64,000 nt of DNA from assembly GCA_012861695.1 (NCBI GenBank), contig JAAOOA010000086.1, forward strand, positions 5,816,385-5,880,384. The letters run 5' to 3'. A model generated the notes under the pieces. It did not search any database. It was not told where the DNA came from and saw nothing but the letters and a program-made list of their open reading frames with translations. Below are positions 12,301-25,414 of the stretch, piece by piece (position 1 is the first letter of the stretch; each line of letters begins with the position of its first letter). The DNA is from Trematomus loennbergii. Its lineage: Eukaryota > Chordata > Actinopteri > Perciformes > Nototheniidae. The translations under genes and the position numbers were made by a program.

Positions 12301-13155
12301 GATGATCGATGGCTACTGCCATATTTGCAAAATGTGCCTCTGAACCTTGACAAGTGCATGTTTCAGGCTTATCAATGAACAACAGGAGGGGTCACAGACA
12401 TAAGACCAGCTGTTAAATAAAGCTCTTCTGACCTTAGCTGTCATTCCTATCCCCTAAACCCATTCAAATCCAGTTTTGGATAGTCTGCCGTGGTTCCATC
12501 CCATTTCAAAGTGCTGTTTGACGCTCGGCGTAACCCTCGCGCACTGCCACTCAAACATCCAATCACAGAGCTTGAGGACTAATCACGGGGTTTGTCAAGC
12601 AAAGCGGAGAGAATACTTTCTTCCGGGTGTAAAATTCTCTAAAGCAACTACTGTGAGCTGCACCGACCCTCGGTCCTGACGGACTCCAAAAGTCCGACAT
12701 TATATAATCAAACAAATAAATAACACAAGGATAATTGTGTCTTATTGTTGAGTAAATAACAGTGTGTGGTTTAGAAAAGAATACAAAATTAGAAGGAAAA
12801 AACGATGAAACAATACAGATTTCAGTTTTCTGAGCCCCTACTCTCCCCTAACTGACGGCAACAAAAGTCCGACTTTATTCGATTAAAATAAAGAAGTAAA
12901 CACAATAAGTGTGGCTTGATATTGAGTAAGAAAAAGGTTGATAAACGCTGTGAGAATGGATCTGCGGAGAGCATTTCTCCGCAATCCCAACTCGTCTATT
13001 ACCAACGTTCAGGGAGCTCTATGCAAGTCAATGGGACTCCCTGATAGTTGAAACTCGGCGCTAAAGGGCCCCCCCTTGCGTCGGAAAGTGACGACAGGGA
13101 CCCTGACATAACGTCAACATAGGCCGAGTTGGGAGTGAGAATGTGTTGGAGGGGA

Positions 13156-14189
13156 ACATGAATGTTCAGTGAACCAAAATCCATTTGACATTTCACTGAA
13201 AACCGTAAATATCAGTGCTAGATATGGTGCTAGTAGAAAAGGTCTACACAATGCATTGGGATACCTCCTCTGGATACCTTGAATGTCTATATTAAATATC
13301 ATAAAAATCCATTCAACAATTGTTGAGATTTAACAAGTACATTCAGGACAAAAGGTGGTTGAATGTTTGCCAGCATTGATATACATAGCCGTGCAGCTAT
13401 CGTGGCAATAAGGACTAGTGCTACAATAAATCATGCCTGCAGTCGGAAATGTCAATAAATTGTCATTAAACTGTAAAACATTGTATTTACTAGTTTATTT
13501 GTCAGGGACAAATGCAAACAAATGGCAGCAGCTTACAATAACACCATAAGGATGTGTTGCATAAAGGATTTCGAGCCAAGGATAATTTGCGACCCTGGTG
13601 AGGCTTTACCGCTTTAAAAAGGTCAAAACATATCATTACCCAAAGTTCATTAGTTAAGATGAGCAAACAATTGATGGTGACATTTAAAAAAAATGGGACA
13701 TGATATTACAATTGCTATTTAAAAAAATATGTTTTAGTTCAGATGGCCTGAAGCTCCTTACTGAAAGGTCAGAGGTCAGATGTCGATTGTATTGGAGGGT
13801 CCATCTGATTAATCATGAGCTAACGCGAGTGTTCTGCCGGAGGATAGAGAAAAAAAACACAAGCCGGGAACATTTCTTTTTCATGGGCACAAAATGTTGA
13901 TTTATAAAACATCCGTACTAACCACTTTAAAGTTATTTGTTAATAACCTTAGAGGGTTTTAAGGGAACAATGGTCACATGATAAGCTTATTTCTCTAAAG
14001 TGATGTTATTTATGCTTTATTGATTGCTCAAGGTAAAGTGTGTGTTCAGGCTCTTCTTTGGCATGTCAAGTTCAGCAGGAGCCCTGTAGCTAATAACTTG
14101 TTTTTTCAGGTTATTTCGGATTTTGATGGTTTATTTATTCAAGGTCTCATTGCAGATAGCAAATAGCCTAGATCTGTCTGAAGTTATAT
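13156..14189. other. Intergenic DNA, nothing recognised
   Basis: No supported exon, RNA gene or delimited repeat. Confidence 0.4.
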
Positions 14190-14197
14190 GTCGTATT

Positions 14198-15523
14198 CAG
14201 TGGCGGCCGGTCCATAGGGGCGCTAGGGGCGCGCCCCACCTCTTCCCATATTAAAAAAAAAAAAAAATATATATATATTTATTTTTATTTTTAATGAACA
14301 AGGTAAATATTATATAATTGGTATCAGTAAAATGTATAATCTACAATCAAATCTCGTTTAAAATTGTGTTACGATGTCTAAAGTTACTGATAAGTCACAT
14401 GTTTCCTGCCTGGCCTTGCCCGTGTACCTTCTCTCGTCTGGGCGCTAAGAGAGGAGCCCTCAACCAGTGCAGCAGCAGCCAAGCAGCTGACTGTTGCTAT
14501 CTGTAACGTGTAAACTATGCCGCGAAAACATAATTTCAGCCAATCAGCGTCGTCAAATATGATGGTCACAGGGCTCCTACGTGAGCGCCCGGTGCAGTCT
14601 GTGAGTTGTTTGGACTCGAATCCAAGGAGACAAAACAGGAAGCTGTCATACACTCTGGAAGCTACAGCTAATGAAAACTCCGTTTTTGACATAAAAATTG
14701 AATTATGGATCATCAATCATTTTTCAAAGTGACAGACACATTGGATTAACCTATGGATTAACCTTCAGCTGCGTTTTTCTCGTTTTTGATCAGAATTGTT
14801 ATTCTGCAAAAGGTGAGCATATCTCCATGTTTTGCTACCGAAAGCTACGTCGTGTGATGTCTGGATTTGCTTCCCCTGCCGCGAGTTCTGATCGCTCAGT
14901 GATGACACTTATATTTCTAGAATATGTGGAATCTCAGTTTGTAAGCTTGTTTGTGCATATCCGATAAGTATATCGATTGATTTATACCTACCTAGAGTGC
15001 GTTAGCATTTTTTCGCTCAGGGCTCATTTAGACGCTTCTTGTGAGACTTGTGTTTTGTTTCGGTAAACATGGTTCATATCATCAGTTAGATGTGTTTCCT
15101 CTGAGTAGGACACATGAATAGTTTATTACAGTTTCGTGAGAAAAAAAACGGGGGAAAAAAGCCCCTTAACAGGTTAAATGGAATTAAATCAGTGTTCCCA
15201 AAGCCCCGGTGTTCTGCAGTTTGTGTGGGCCTACTGTACTGTTGCACAGTTTATGCTGTAGAAACTATGTCCAGGACAAGGTGTTTGGAAGTTTTGGAAG
15301 ATTCATAGCTAACCACACTGAAGTTATGGAGGTATTGATCAGTCTTCTCATATTTTTAAGCCTCAAATTGTCCTTCTCCCCCCCTCTAACATCACCAGAA
15401 GTCATGATTTAAGGGGTCTTTTCTCAAAAAAATTACCGGGGGAGCATCCCCCGGACCCCTCTAGTATTGTTTGATCACCATTTCCACAGCCCCACCTAAA
15501 ATATTTTCCACCAGCCGCCACTG
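14198..15523. mobile_element. hAT-type non-autonomous transposon, TSD GTCGTATT
   Basis: The inverted ends are CAGTGGCGGCCGGTCCA and the complement of CCAGCCGCCACTG. The 8-base duplication GTCGTATT is exact (14190-14197; 15524-15531). The start (GGGGCGCTAGGGGCGCGCCC) and the CCGGGGGAGCATCCCCCGGA block near the right end are characteristic fish repeat sequence. Small ORFs inside have no recognised similarity. Confidence 0.8.
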
Positions 15524-15531
15524 GTCGTATT

Positions 15532-17084
15532 CCATCGTTTTAATCCGTACAGAAATAGGTGTTTGTATACAGACTTTTTCTGCATGTCTACAGAGCCATG
15601 ATAGCTGACTTCCAGTCTTTAGGCTAAACTAAGCTGTAAGAACTGAAACAAGAGTGGTCATTGATATTCCAGTCCAACATTCAGCAAGAATGCAAAAAAA
15701 GCACATTGCCCCAAATGTCAACCCATTCCTTAAATAGTGTATAATAGGATTAAAATAGAAGAAGCACTATTTAGCTCAGCCCCACAAATTCCCAGTAATA
15801 AATACATATGACATTATCTCAGTGTGATCAACAGCACTTAACCAAACAGGATCACTAGTCAAAGAAAGGTTGTATTCATTACTGGGTTAACCGTCCTGCT
15901 AACGTATTCAACGTAATTATCGCTACAGTATGCTTTCAAACAATATTATTGTAACAAAAGAACGGCTCAAAGTCCATAAAAAGGGATTCCCCTCCTATGA
16001 AATTAGCCTTTTCAAATCTGGCCCATTTCCAGAGGAGCATCCTGCAGCTGGAAGAAACTTTGATATTCAATCACCACCATGTCCAATCCTTTACAGCCAG
16101 TTCTCAGGGAAGAGCTCGTATCTCCAAACTGGCAACTTTCCAGGAACTAACAAATCAACAATACTGTCAGATGTACAAAAGAAGTTTAGAATATTCATTT
16201 AAGGCTTTTTCTTCGACAAACAGAAGGATAATTCCGTCTTTCAATTGAATTAAAGATTAAAATGAGAAAATTGGCATGACAAGGTTTTCAAATGACAGCC
16301 ACAATATGCAGGAATGGGTAAATTCCACTTCCTGAGCCCCTTATAGAAATCCTCCTGCTCCGCTGCCTCAGCAGAGCGCTGGAGCATATGTAGGCTATAC
16401 ATAGCCAAAGGTTATGATTACAAAGCGCTTCAATGCTCCACCATTCAAGGTCATATCCTCTCTTTACCGAGATCAACCACCCTGACGCTAACTGGTACTC
16501 CACACGTGTTGTACGCTCTGTTTGCTGTGCATTTGGTGCCTTAGGGTGGCGTTAACATTTCTGACAGAGGAAGAGAGATGGCATACTGTATGGACTAGGA
16601 GTCTGCAGGGTCCAGGAGACAGTAAGTTCCTCTACTAAAGACATGAATGTGTGACACGTTAAAACTAAATATCGTATGATTTGAAACCCTTATATTGCTG
16701 ATTGGCTAAATAATTGATTCATAGTTCATATGTTTTATTGACAGTTCACAAAATAATTATTGTTCCTCTTCCCTTCCTCTGTGAGTCGCAGACTGTAAAG
16801 ATGTCTGCCTTCTCTCCGATGTAATGGAACCGTATGGCACTTGTGTTGCTCAAAACACAGTGTTTGAACACAAATGCAGCACACAGGAAACCAGAAACAG
16901 TGGGTAATGATTATTAATGCCAAATCTCAGCAGGCACAGGACAGGGCAGGTAAACAACAGAGGTAAGCTCAGTCCAAGCAGACAACCTGGCAGAAGGTAG
17001 GTCGAGGCAGGGCAGAGGATCTGGAGCCAGTAGGAGCGTCAGATGGGAACACCAAGCAGGAACCAAATAACACAGAAGAAGATC
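15532..17084. other. Intergenic DNA, nothing recognised
   Basis: Short ORFs (for example 15930-16202) lack codon or motif support. No delimited repeat is seen. Confidence 0.35.
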
Positions 17085-17853
17085 TTAAAGGTCCCATGAC
17101 ATGCTTTTCCGGTTATTACCCGTCCCCTTGTGTGTTATGAAGGTTTTTATGCATGTAACGGTCTGCAGAGTCACAAACCCTCAAAGTACACCCTGTAGCG
17201 AGTAACACTCTAACACAAATGGACCAATCCGTGGAGCTCCTCACACACACACACTCTCTCTGCGGCGAAACTGTGACGCGTTGGGAAGGGGGGGGGGGTG
17301 CTAGTGGAGCCTCGCAGCAGCGAAACTGTGGCGCGCTTACACTAGGTGCGCTGCGTTTGTGGTGCGGGTGCTAGTGGAGCCTCGCAGATGGGGGTGCTGC
17401 AGCCCCCTCAGCATCCCCTCCTTCCCGTGTCCATTCGCGATGTCTCGCTGTCACGCAGACCCCACGCAGCAGGAAATGAACCCAGCTCACACTGTCCCGC
17501 CAACATGGCACCCAGACCCCACGCAGCATTCTCATCTGTTTGTCGTTACTGGTGTCATTTTCTGGTTGCTAACAAACGCCATTGTAACACATAATCACTG
17601 ATGTTCCGCAGTAACGGTGGTGGACTCATCAGAACAGAGTGGGCGAGCTGACCAATCAGAGCACAGTGGGCTCATAGGGAGGGGGGGCAGGAGCTCCAAC
17701 AAGCCGTTTAGGACAGAGAGTGAATACACATACTATAGATGCTGTATGAGAAACCAATGTGAGTTTGGAACATTGAACAATGTAAATCTATTCTAGTAGA
17801 CCTCAACAATGGAATTATGATCAGTAGAAATGGCCAGGACATGGGACCTTTAA
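17085..17853. mobile_element. TTAA-bounded MITE (TTAAAGGTCCCATG family)
   Basis: TTAAAGGTCCCATGACATG at the left and ACATGGGACCTTTAA at the right form the inverted ends, each with TTAA. The body contains a short direct duplication (GCTAGTGGAGCCTCGCAG at about 17299 and 17369). No coding region. Confidence 0.7.
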
Positions 17854-17995
17854 GGTGGGAGACAGAAAGGCTGGTGGGCTTCCTGGAGAGAAAGTTCGGT
17901 CAGAGGCAGACAGGGTTGGCAGTGAGTGTGTAATCATGAGAGGCTTTAATACTGGCTTATTGGAGATGAGCTGCAGCTGGAGCACAGGTGAGAGG

Positions 17996-17997
<2 letters not shown>

Positions 17998-18059
<62 letters not shown>

Positions 18060-18060
18060 G
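17998..18060. repeat. (ATG)n microsatellite
   Basis: About 20 uninterrupted ATG/GAT units. It generates spurious poly-Met, poly-Ser, poly-His and poly-Ile frames. Confidence 0.95.
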
Positions 18061-18106
18061 GGTTTGAATAGCAGGTTGGGCAAGGTGGACAATACAATAC
18101 TGTGAA

Positions 18107-18109
<3 letters not shown>

Positions 18110-18156
<47 letters not shown>
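18110..18156. repeat. (TA)n microsatellite
   Basis: An uninterrupted TA run of about 46 bases, 50 bases after the (ATG)n repeat. Confidence 0.95.
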
Positions 18157-18159
<3 letters not shown>

Positions 18160-19475
18160 GCCACTCACTCCATTCACATTCGCAAACGCTACAATCTTTT
18201 TTTAAATATATTTCATAAAGGAGTGCAAGCACTTAAAATAAATTAATAAAAGCGTCTAATTTTGGGGAAAATACCATGTATTGACAAAACATCTGTCACC
18301 AGTTCCAGTATTTGTTGGACCTGGGCTTTTTAATCCTTTGGCTTGACCTGTTGAATCCAGTAAAGGGAAATCTTTACGCTAAAGCAAACGATAACATTTT
18401 AAACTTAGCTTTCACGGTTTCACGTATGGAGTATTCCTCTACTGACATGCAAGAAAATAAAAAACCGTGGCCATTTTTCACTGATGATTTACAATATTTT
18501 TACACAGATGGTTGAAAATATGCTCAGGAGTATATGTTTAGTGTGTGCTCTGTCAATGTGAAACACACATTATCTAGAGCTTTCTGCACACCACATGTAT
18601 ACAGCAAATCTTTGCTGCAGCTACAGAAACAGTAGTATGAGAGGCTTATATTGGTTTTAAATGATGCAATAAAGTTGTGAGTGCCAGCCAGCTGTTTGTG
18701 TTCTCTGGCGCTCCGACATGTGACGCGCTTCTTAGACATCTGATGTAAAATTGACTGTGTCACTTGGATGAGTCAGCAATACAGACGCCCGAGGAAAAGC
18801 TGCTCCGCTTCTCATTCAGGCTCAGAAAGCACCGGTTATCATACACAGGAATGCTTTTTTTTATATTAAGATGAATTGTTGTGGATTTAACTTTTTTTTT
18901 ATTTAGTTTGTGAGTCTGAAATAAAGTTTGATTTGAAATATTTAGATGCTGAGCTGAGGATGTCATAGCAGCGTTGTAATGCCTACAGTTAAATGGGTAC
19001 AGGGTTATTATAATAAACATCACCCTAAAATACATATAAGATGTCAAAGGCTGTACTTTCTCTCTTTTGCATTCATTTAAAAGAAAATTGTTTGATATTG
19101 TCAGTTGTGGTCGTTTTTAAAGTTCAAGGAAAAGAGAGCATATATCTATAAATAAATACAAAAGTTTGCTAAAACTTGGCCACATTCTTGTTGACTTCTT
19201 ATAAGAATTAAAAAATATATATAGGATTTAGGTTATAGTTGCACTTTTTTTGAACCCACATGGCTTCCATTGCATTCAATGAAACAGCAACACCTGTAAT
19301 AAAACACACTATTCAACATGATCATTAAAACACTTTTCCCATGTGCTAATGATTTTTAAGTATTTAGGAAGTTAGAAAATTACTTTAAAAATATTAGCTT
19401 CTGTTCTGGGCAGATTTGGTCCTAGTGATGTTGACTCCGTGGTTACGGTCGTGGTGACAGTCATCTTCGGGTGTC
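18160..19475. other. AT-rich intergenic DNA
   Basis: No exon, RNA gene or delimited element could be supported. Confidence 0.4.
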
Positions 19476-19800
19476 GACATAAGATAAGATAAGATCTGAT
19501 ATCCACTCTTTAATAAAAGTTATCCATGATAAACAATGTGTTCAGTGTCCTCCTCTCCACCACAGCTTCAAAGGGGTCCAGCTTGATGCCGATGACAGAG
19601 CCAGCTTTCCTGATCAGGTTATTGATTCTGCTGGTGTCACTGGCTCTGATGCTGCCCCCCCCCCTCCGACCCCCCAGCAGACCACAGCAAAGAAGAGTGC
19701 ACTGGCCACAGCCAGAAGATCTCCAGCATCTTGCCGTACACGTTGAAGGATCTCAGAGTCGGCTCATCCCATCATACCATCAGAAGTTTCTAGTGGTGTC
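19476..19800 (-). mobile_element. LINE 3' fragment (Rex1/CR1-like)
   Basis: On the minus strand the sequence encodes pieces of a reverse-transcriptase C-terminus (RLRSFNVYGKML... and ...LDPFEAVVERRTLN...). A simple tail of ATCTTATCTTATCTTA follows at the element's 3' end (about 19480). The frame is broken by indels. The clade assignment rests on the familiar C-terminal wording and tail and is approximate. Confidence 0.55.
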
Positions 19801-20447
19801 TTAATCAGAATGGTTTTATCCACTGTCATGCTAATATTGTCACATTCTGACACACCAGGTGAGCAAAGAAAATAGTATAAAGACAAAGTATTTGTCTGGT
19901 TTGATTTTTGTCAAGCAGGTTCATAGAGCAGCCAGAACTTTTTATTTCTTGACATATTTTCCACATTCTTCATTTGTGAATCTTGTAGTTGTTTTTAGCC
20001 GCTGATGGAAGCTGTACGACCATCAGTCCATGCACGCTGCCCTCTCTCCAGGCGGTGCAGGAGAAGTGGTCATGATGTGGGCGAAATCCAAGGTCTGATA
20101 TGTCACTGCAGGCGGTTTCTGTCTGATAACGTTACACACAGCCAACAGTCCATCTATCGTTTACAGCACATTGTCCTACAGCGTTGTGTTTTGACAGTTG
20201 TTGCAGCACGTTAAGATGCAGAGTTTGAAAAAACATACACTTCTATAGTTGTGTATATAGGGAAAATATCCAGAAGTCAGCAAAGTATTCTGTAGTGTGG
20301 TGCAACAGTGATTGTGAAGCTATAGTTACAGGAGCCTTATTTAGCCTGTAGTGTGATATATGTATTATATTTTTTTGTATTCATTATTCTGAGTATTTTG
20401 TCATAGTATACTGTATGTATTGTTTTTTGGTATCTATATTTCATGTA

Positions 20448-21115
20448 AATCCATCCATCCATCTTCTCCCACTTATCCGTGGTCGGGTCGCGGAGGTAGC
20501 TGCTCCGATTCTCCGGCCCATCTCACGCTCCATTGTTCCCTCACTCGAGAACAAGACCCAGAGATACTTGAACTCCTTCACTTGGGGTAAGGACTCATTC
20601 CCTACTTGGAGTGGACAGTCCATCGGTTTGAGAACCATGGCCTCAGATTTGGAGGTGCTGATCCTCATCCCAGCCGCTTCACACTCGGTTGCGAACCGAT
20701 CCAGTGAGAGCTGAAGGTCGCAGACCGATGGAGCCATTAGAACCACATCATCTGCAAAAAGCAGTGGTGCAATCCTTAGTCCACCGAACTGCAGACCCCC
20801 CCCCCACGACTACGCCTCGAAATCCTATCCATGTATATTACTAACAGGATTGGTGACAAAGCGCAGCCCTGGCGGAGGCCAACCCTCACCGGAAATGGGT
20901 CCGACGTACTGCCGAGGACCCGGACACAGCTCTCGCTTTGGGAGTACAGAGATTGGATGGCCCTGAGTAGAGACCCCCTCACCCCATACTCCTGCAGCAT
21001 CTCCCACAGTAACTCCCTGGGAACCCGGTCATACGCCTTCTCCAAGTCTACAAAACACATGTAGACCGGATAAGCGTACTCCCAGGCCCCCTCCAGGATC
21101 CTTGCGAGAGTAAAA
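20448..21115 (-). mobile_element. Rex3/RTE-like LINE remnant, internally deleted
   Basis: The minus strand encodes reverse-transcriptase blocks: CFVDLEKAYDRVPRELLWEM, then GLRQGCALSPILLVIYMDRI (21060-20776). A second frame follows with LSLDRFATECEAAGMRISTS and VKEFKYLWVLFSSEGTME (20746-20441). A frameshift separates them, and the YADD region is lost in the gap. Soon after the KYLWVLF block the sequence jumps to a short GGATGGATGGAT tail at 20450, so the C-terminal part is deleted. GATG-type tails are known for Rex3 in fish. Confidence 0.65.
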
Positions 21116-21866
21116 AGCTGATCATATAAATACTTTTCTATAAATTAATGTCATAATAGTTTTGTTTTTAATAGTTTTTACATTTGTTTTTATTTGTACT
21201 CCTTTGTTTACTTCCTTAACACAGTGACATCACTTTGTATCACTCTTGTTCTATTGACTAGCGCTCCAACACATTGTATATCAGGCATCCTCAAAGTCCG
21301 AACCACCTGTATTATCTGTATTATCTGTGTTATCTGTGTTATCTGCGAGACATCGCCACAACGAGTCAAAATTCTCCGCTATGTCCACTGCAAACAGCGC
21401 TCTGCATGTCAGACTGTTCCACTGTCTGTGTGTGTCTGTCAACGCATTGGTCCAATCACATTCAGCATCCCGTCAGCGTTTTTCCCCCCACCAACAGTCT
21501 GCGAATCAGAGGCACAGTAGGGCGGGTCTTCACGGAATGCGGGTGGGAAAAATGCGTGTGTGTTTAAAAAAAAAAGTCAGAGCGAGAGTTAACAGCTCAT
21601 CTAGTTGCATCTGTACTGTAGCTAGTAGCCTAGTTTCACCTACCGGGGTGGCATGGGTGGCAACTGCCACCTAAAAATAGGCCTTGCCACCCCAGCTGCC
21701 ACCCCAGTTGGCAGCTTTGTTTTGAAAGAAAAGTTGTGGCTCATCGGACATTTATGAGAGAAAGTCTCTAATGTCCGAGTGCAAGTGAATGCAGCACAAG
21801 ACGCACGTCTTGTAACCCCCCCCGGCCCTGGCGCGAGCGTGGAAATATGATTGGCGGCGATTTCAT

Positions 21867-22067
21867 TTGAACGGGACGGCGCAAAACGAGAAGCATTCGG
21901 ACCCAAGTACTGAAGGAATGAGGTATTTGCGGTCTACAATGACAGAGAAGAGACTGTCAAGTTTGGCTGTACTCAGCATTGAATCAAAACGCACTAAAGC
22001 TGTTGATCTTAATAAGTTTGTGAGGCGTTTTGCTGAACAAAATGGTAATCGCCGCATTCAGCTGTAA
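21867..22067 (+). pseudogene. hAT (ZMYM1-like) transposase C-terminal fragment
   Basis: The frame MRYLRSTMTEKRLSSLAVLS then IESKRTKAVDLNKFVRRFAE resembles the extreme C-terminus of hAT-derived ZMYM1-like proteins (TEKRLS.LA..SIE). It ends at a normal stop after GNRRIQL. No upstream catalytic domain is present. Confidence 0.5.
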
Positions 22068-22438
22068 TAGACATGTCAACTTGATGCTCTGCTCACGGAT
22101 GAGCATACAAAACTGTTAAGATGATGACCTTACGTGTGTAAATATATTTTTTCTTTGTGGGGGTCTGCCCCCAAAAACAGTTTTAAGTCCTGAGAAAGTC
22201 AAATAAGACGGTGTGTAAAACTACACTGCCCAGCCAAAAAAAGTAACCACTTTGATTTAACTAGGCCAGTAGGTAAGGCATTCCACTGGATAATAACTGA
22301 AGTATAAAAGAATGCATGACTGAAGTGATGGAGACCATGTTTGAAGGCAAACAAAAAGAGGAAATAACAGGTCAAATCAAGCAAATCCCCCTCTCAGATT
22401 CCACAGCAACCAGAAGAACATAAATACTGGCTGGTGAT

Positions 22439-22687
22439 TTGATTAATCAGCTTTGTGATGGAATAAAAAATGCACAGTGCATTTCCTTAGCTGTGGATGA
22501 GTCCACTGACACCACTGACAATGCTCAGTTGCTGGTGTTTGTGAGTTTTTATGATGAGGCAAAGGGGGAGTTTGTTGAAGATGTGTTGGGCCTGACGAAC
22601 CTCAGTGGACACACAAGGGGGCAAGACATTTATAAAGCAATAATGGGAATGCTGAATGAAAGAGGGTGCAGCTGCCTTTATTCATAA
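22439..22687 (+). pseudogene. hAT transposase fragment with the DESTD motif
   Basis: The frame INQLCDGIKNAQCISLAVDE then STDTTDNAQLLVFVSFYDEA carries the first catalytic Asp region of the hAT RNase-H-like fold (LAVDESTD...AQL.VF.R/SF). It matches the GTF2IRD2/ZBED/Charlie class of proteins by pattern. The frame ends soon after DIYKAIMGMLNERG. Confidence 0.65.
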
Positions 22688-23305
22688 CTGTGCAGCTCTT
22701 ACACTGCGACTCTGAGGGATCAAGCACAGACACAATAACAATGAAAACTGCTGCATACAGATTATTTTTGTTTTTGCAACCTCGTGTTAAGAATCTTGTT
22801 GCAATTGTTTAAAAGTTTGAATGACCGTAATAAACGGACCTTTGTCTTATTGAAAAATTTTTGGACCTTTAAGATTTGTATTTGAGTACCCCTGTTGTAT
22901 ATGATAGGCTAAGGGGCGGGACATCTCTAATCGGTTGACCAATCACAACACAGCCGACAGTTAACCAATCAGAGCATTTATAATAATAATAATAATAAAC
23001 CTGCGTAACACAACTAAGAATGAGGAATAATTGATGTAGTGACGCATCAATTACAACAATGCTTCAGGCTATACATGTTCTTATCAACTTTATTTATTTG
23101 CATTTTAAATAATGTAATACAGTAAGTGCTTGCATACTGCTTATAAATGCTAAATTAAAGTTACGTTGTTAGATCTTAATTCTTGATGTGCTGACTCATC
23201 ATAAAACACAGTGCTGCAACATTAATGCCACTGCCATCACGCCTATGGCAACCTCTAATAAATAACCATGATTGTGCCATGTCAGAAAGAGTCACGCATA
23301 CTTTC

Positions 23306-23885
<580 letters not shown>

Positions 23886-24379
23886 TTAAAGTGGACCTAT
23901 CATGCTATATTTGAATAATATATTGTAGGGCCATACCTATACAGTATAAAACATGTCTGTGAAGTTTTCTTTTCAAAATACCAAACAGATCATGCATTTT
24001 AGCCATGCCTCATTTCGCTCTATTTTGCTCTCCTCCAGCCCTGTCTTTGCATGAGCTGCAGCTGACCACGCCCCCTGCAAAGGAGGGGGGCGAGGCACGA
24101 GCGTCATGTTACCATGCTGTTACCATGCTGTTACCATGCCACGGCAACCTCTCATTCCCCTGATAGGTGGAGAGTTGGCCATATAGGCGGAGCTCCTCGT
24201 TCCTGACGTCAGATAATTTTCAAATCTGTATCAGTCTGTATCAGATCCGTTGCAGCCCCGTTTTTAGAGATTTGGGTATGGAGGAAAAGAGAGAGGGTTG
24301 AGTTCCCTGACACACCGGGGACATATATTCATGTATAAAAGACGTACAAAAGTGCATTTTGCATGATAGGTCCCTTTAA
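23886..24379. mobile_element. Complete TTAA-bounded MITE (TTAAAGTGGACC family)
   Basis: Ends TTAAAGTGGACCTATCATG and GCATGATAGGTCCCTTTAA. This 494-base copy is the uninterrupted reference for the copies at 3684-5640, 25415-28844 and 51679-52131. Confidence 0.8.
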
Positions 24380-25264
<885 letters not shown>

Positions 25265-25414
25265 CTGCTGCATGTCTTGTAGTCACTAATCATAAGAGCT
25301 GCAGCTGAGTGGGCTTATTTCTCTTCGTGGTGTCACTTAGCTCAAACAGGTAAATCATTGAACAACAAACAAACATCGCCCTGCAGTGGTGGAAAAATAA
25401 CTCAGATCCTTTAC

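Larger units (their letters stand above)
10824..13148. mobile_element. Composite DNA transposon with 7-bp duplication GAGGGGA
   Basis: Inverted ends of about 40 bases (CAACACATTCTCACTCCCAA at 10824; complement ending at 13148) are flanked by GAGGGGA on both sides (10817-10823; 13149-13155). The inside is a mixture: CAGGGCCGGCCCTAG (from 10867), typical of another hAT terminus; a hAT transposase fragment (11040-11363); and a LINE 3' end (about 12245-12300). It therefore served as a landing site for other elements. No intact transposase is present. Confidence 0.65.
21282..22894. mobile_element. hAT transposon with exact TSD TTGTATAT and transposase fragments
   Basis: The ends CAGGCATCCTCAAAGTCCG and GAGTACCCCTG are flanked by TTGTATAT on both sides (21274-21281; 22895-22902). 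Transposase pieces lie at 21867-22067 and 22439-22687 in the plus direction, in an order that is reversed relative to a normal hAT protein. The copy therefore probably holds a second, inserted hAT fragment (about 21640-22190, starting in GGGGTGGCATGGGTGG). Internally deleted and inactive. Confidence 0.75.
21186..22980. repeat. Partial copy of the 5637-6117 MITE family, split by a hAT
   Basis: 21186-21281 (CTCCTTTGTTTACTTCC onward) and 22895-22980 (GGCTAAGGGGCGGGACATC, CCAATCACAACA) are consecutive parts of the family, separated by the 21282-22894 insertion. Both outer ends are missing. Confidence 0.65.

Noticed and set aside
17821..18232. Poly-Met, poly-Ser, poly-Ile and Tyr-Ile ORFs
   Set aside because: Translations of the (ATG)n and (TA)n runs.
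20441..21060. Host gene with a reverse-transcriptase domain
   Set aside because: Frameshift, internal deletion and a GATG-type tail show a dead LINE copy.
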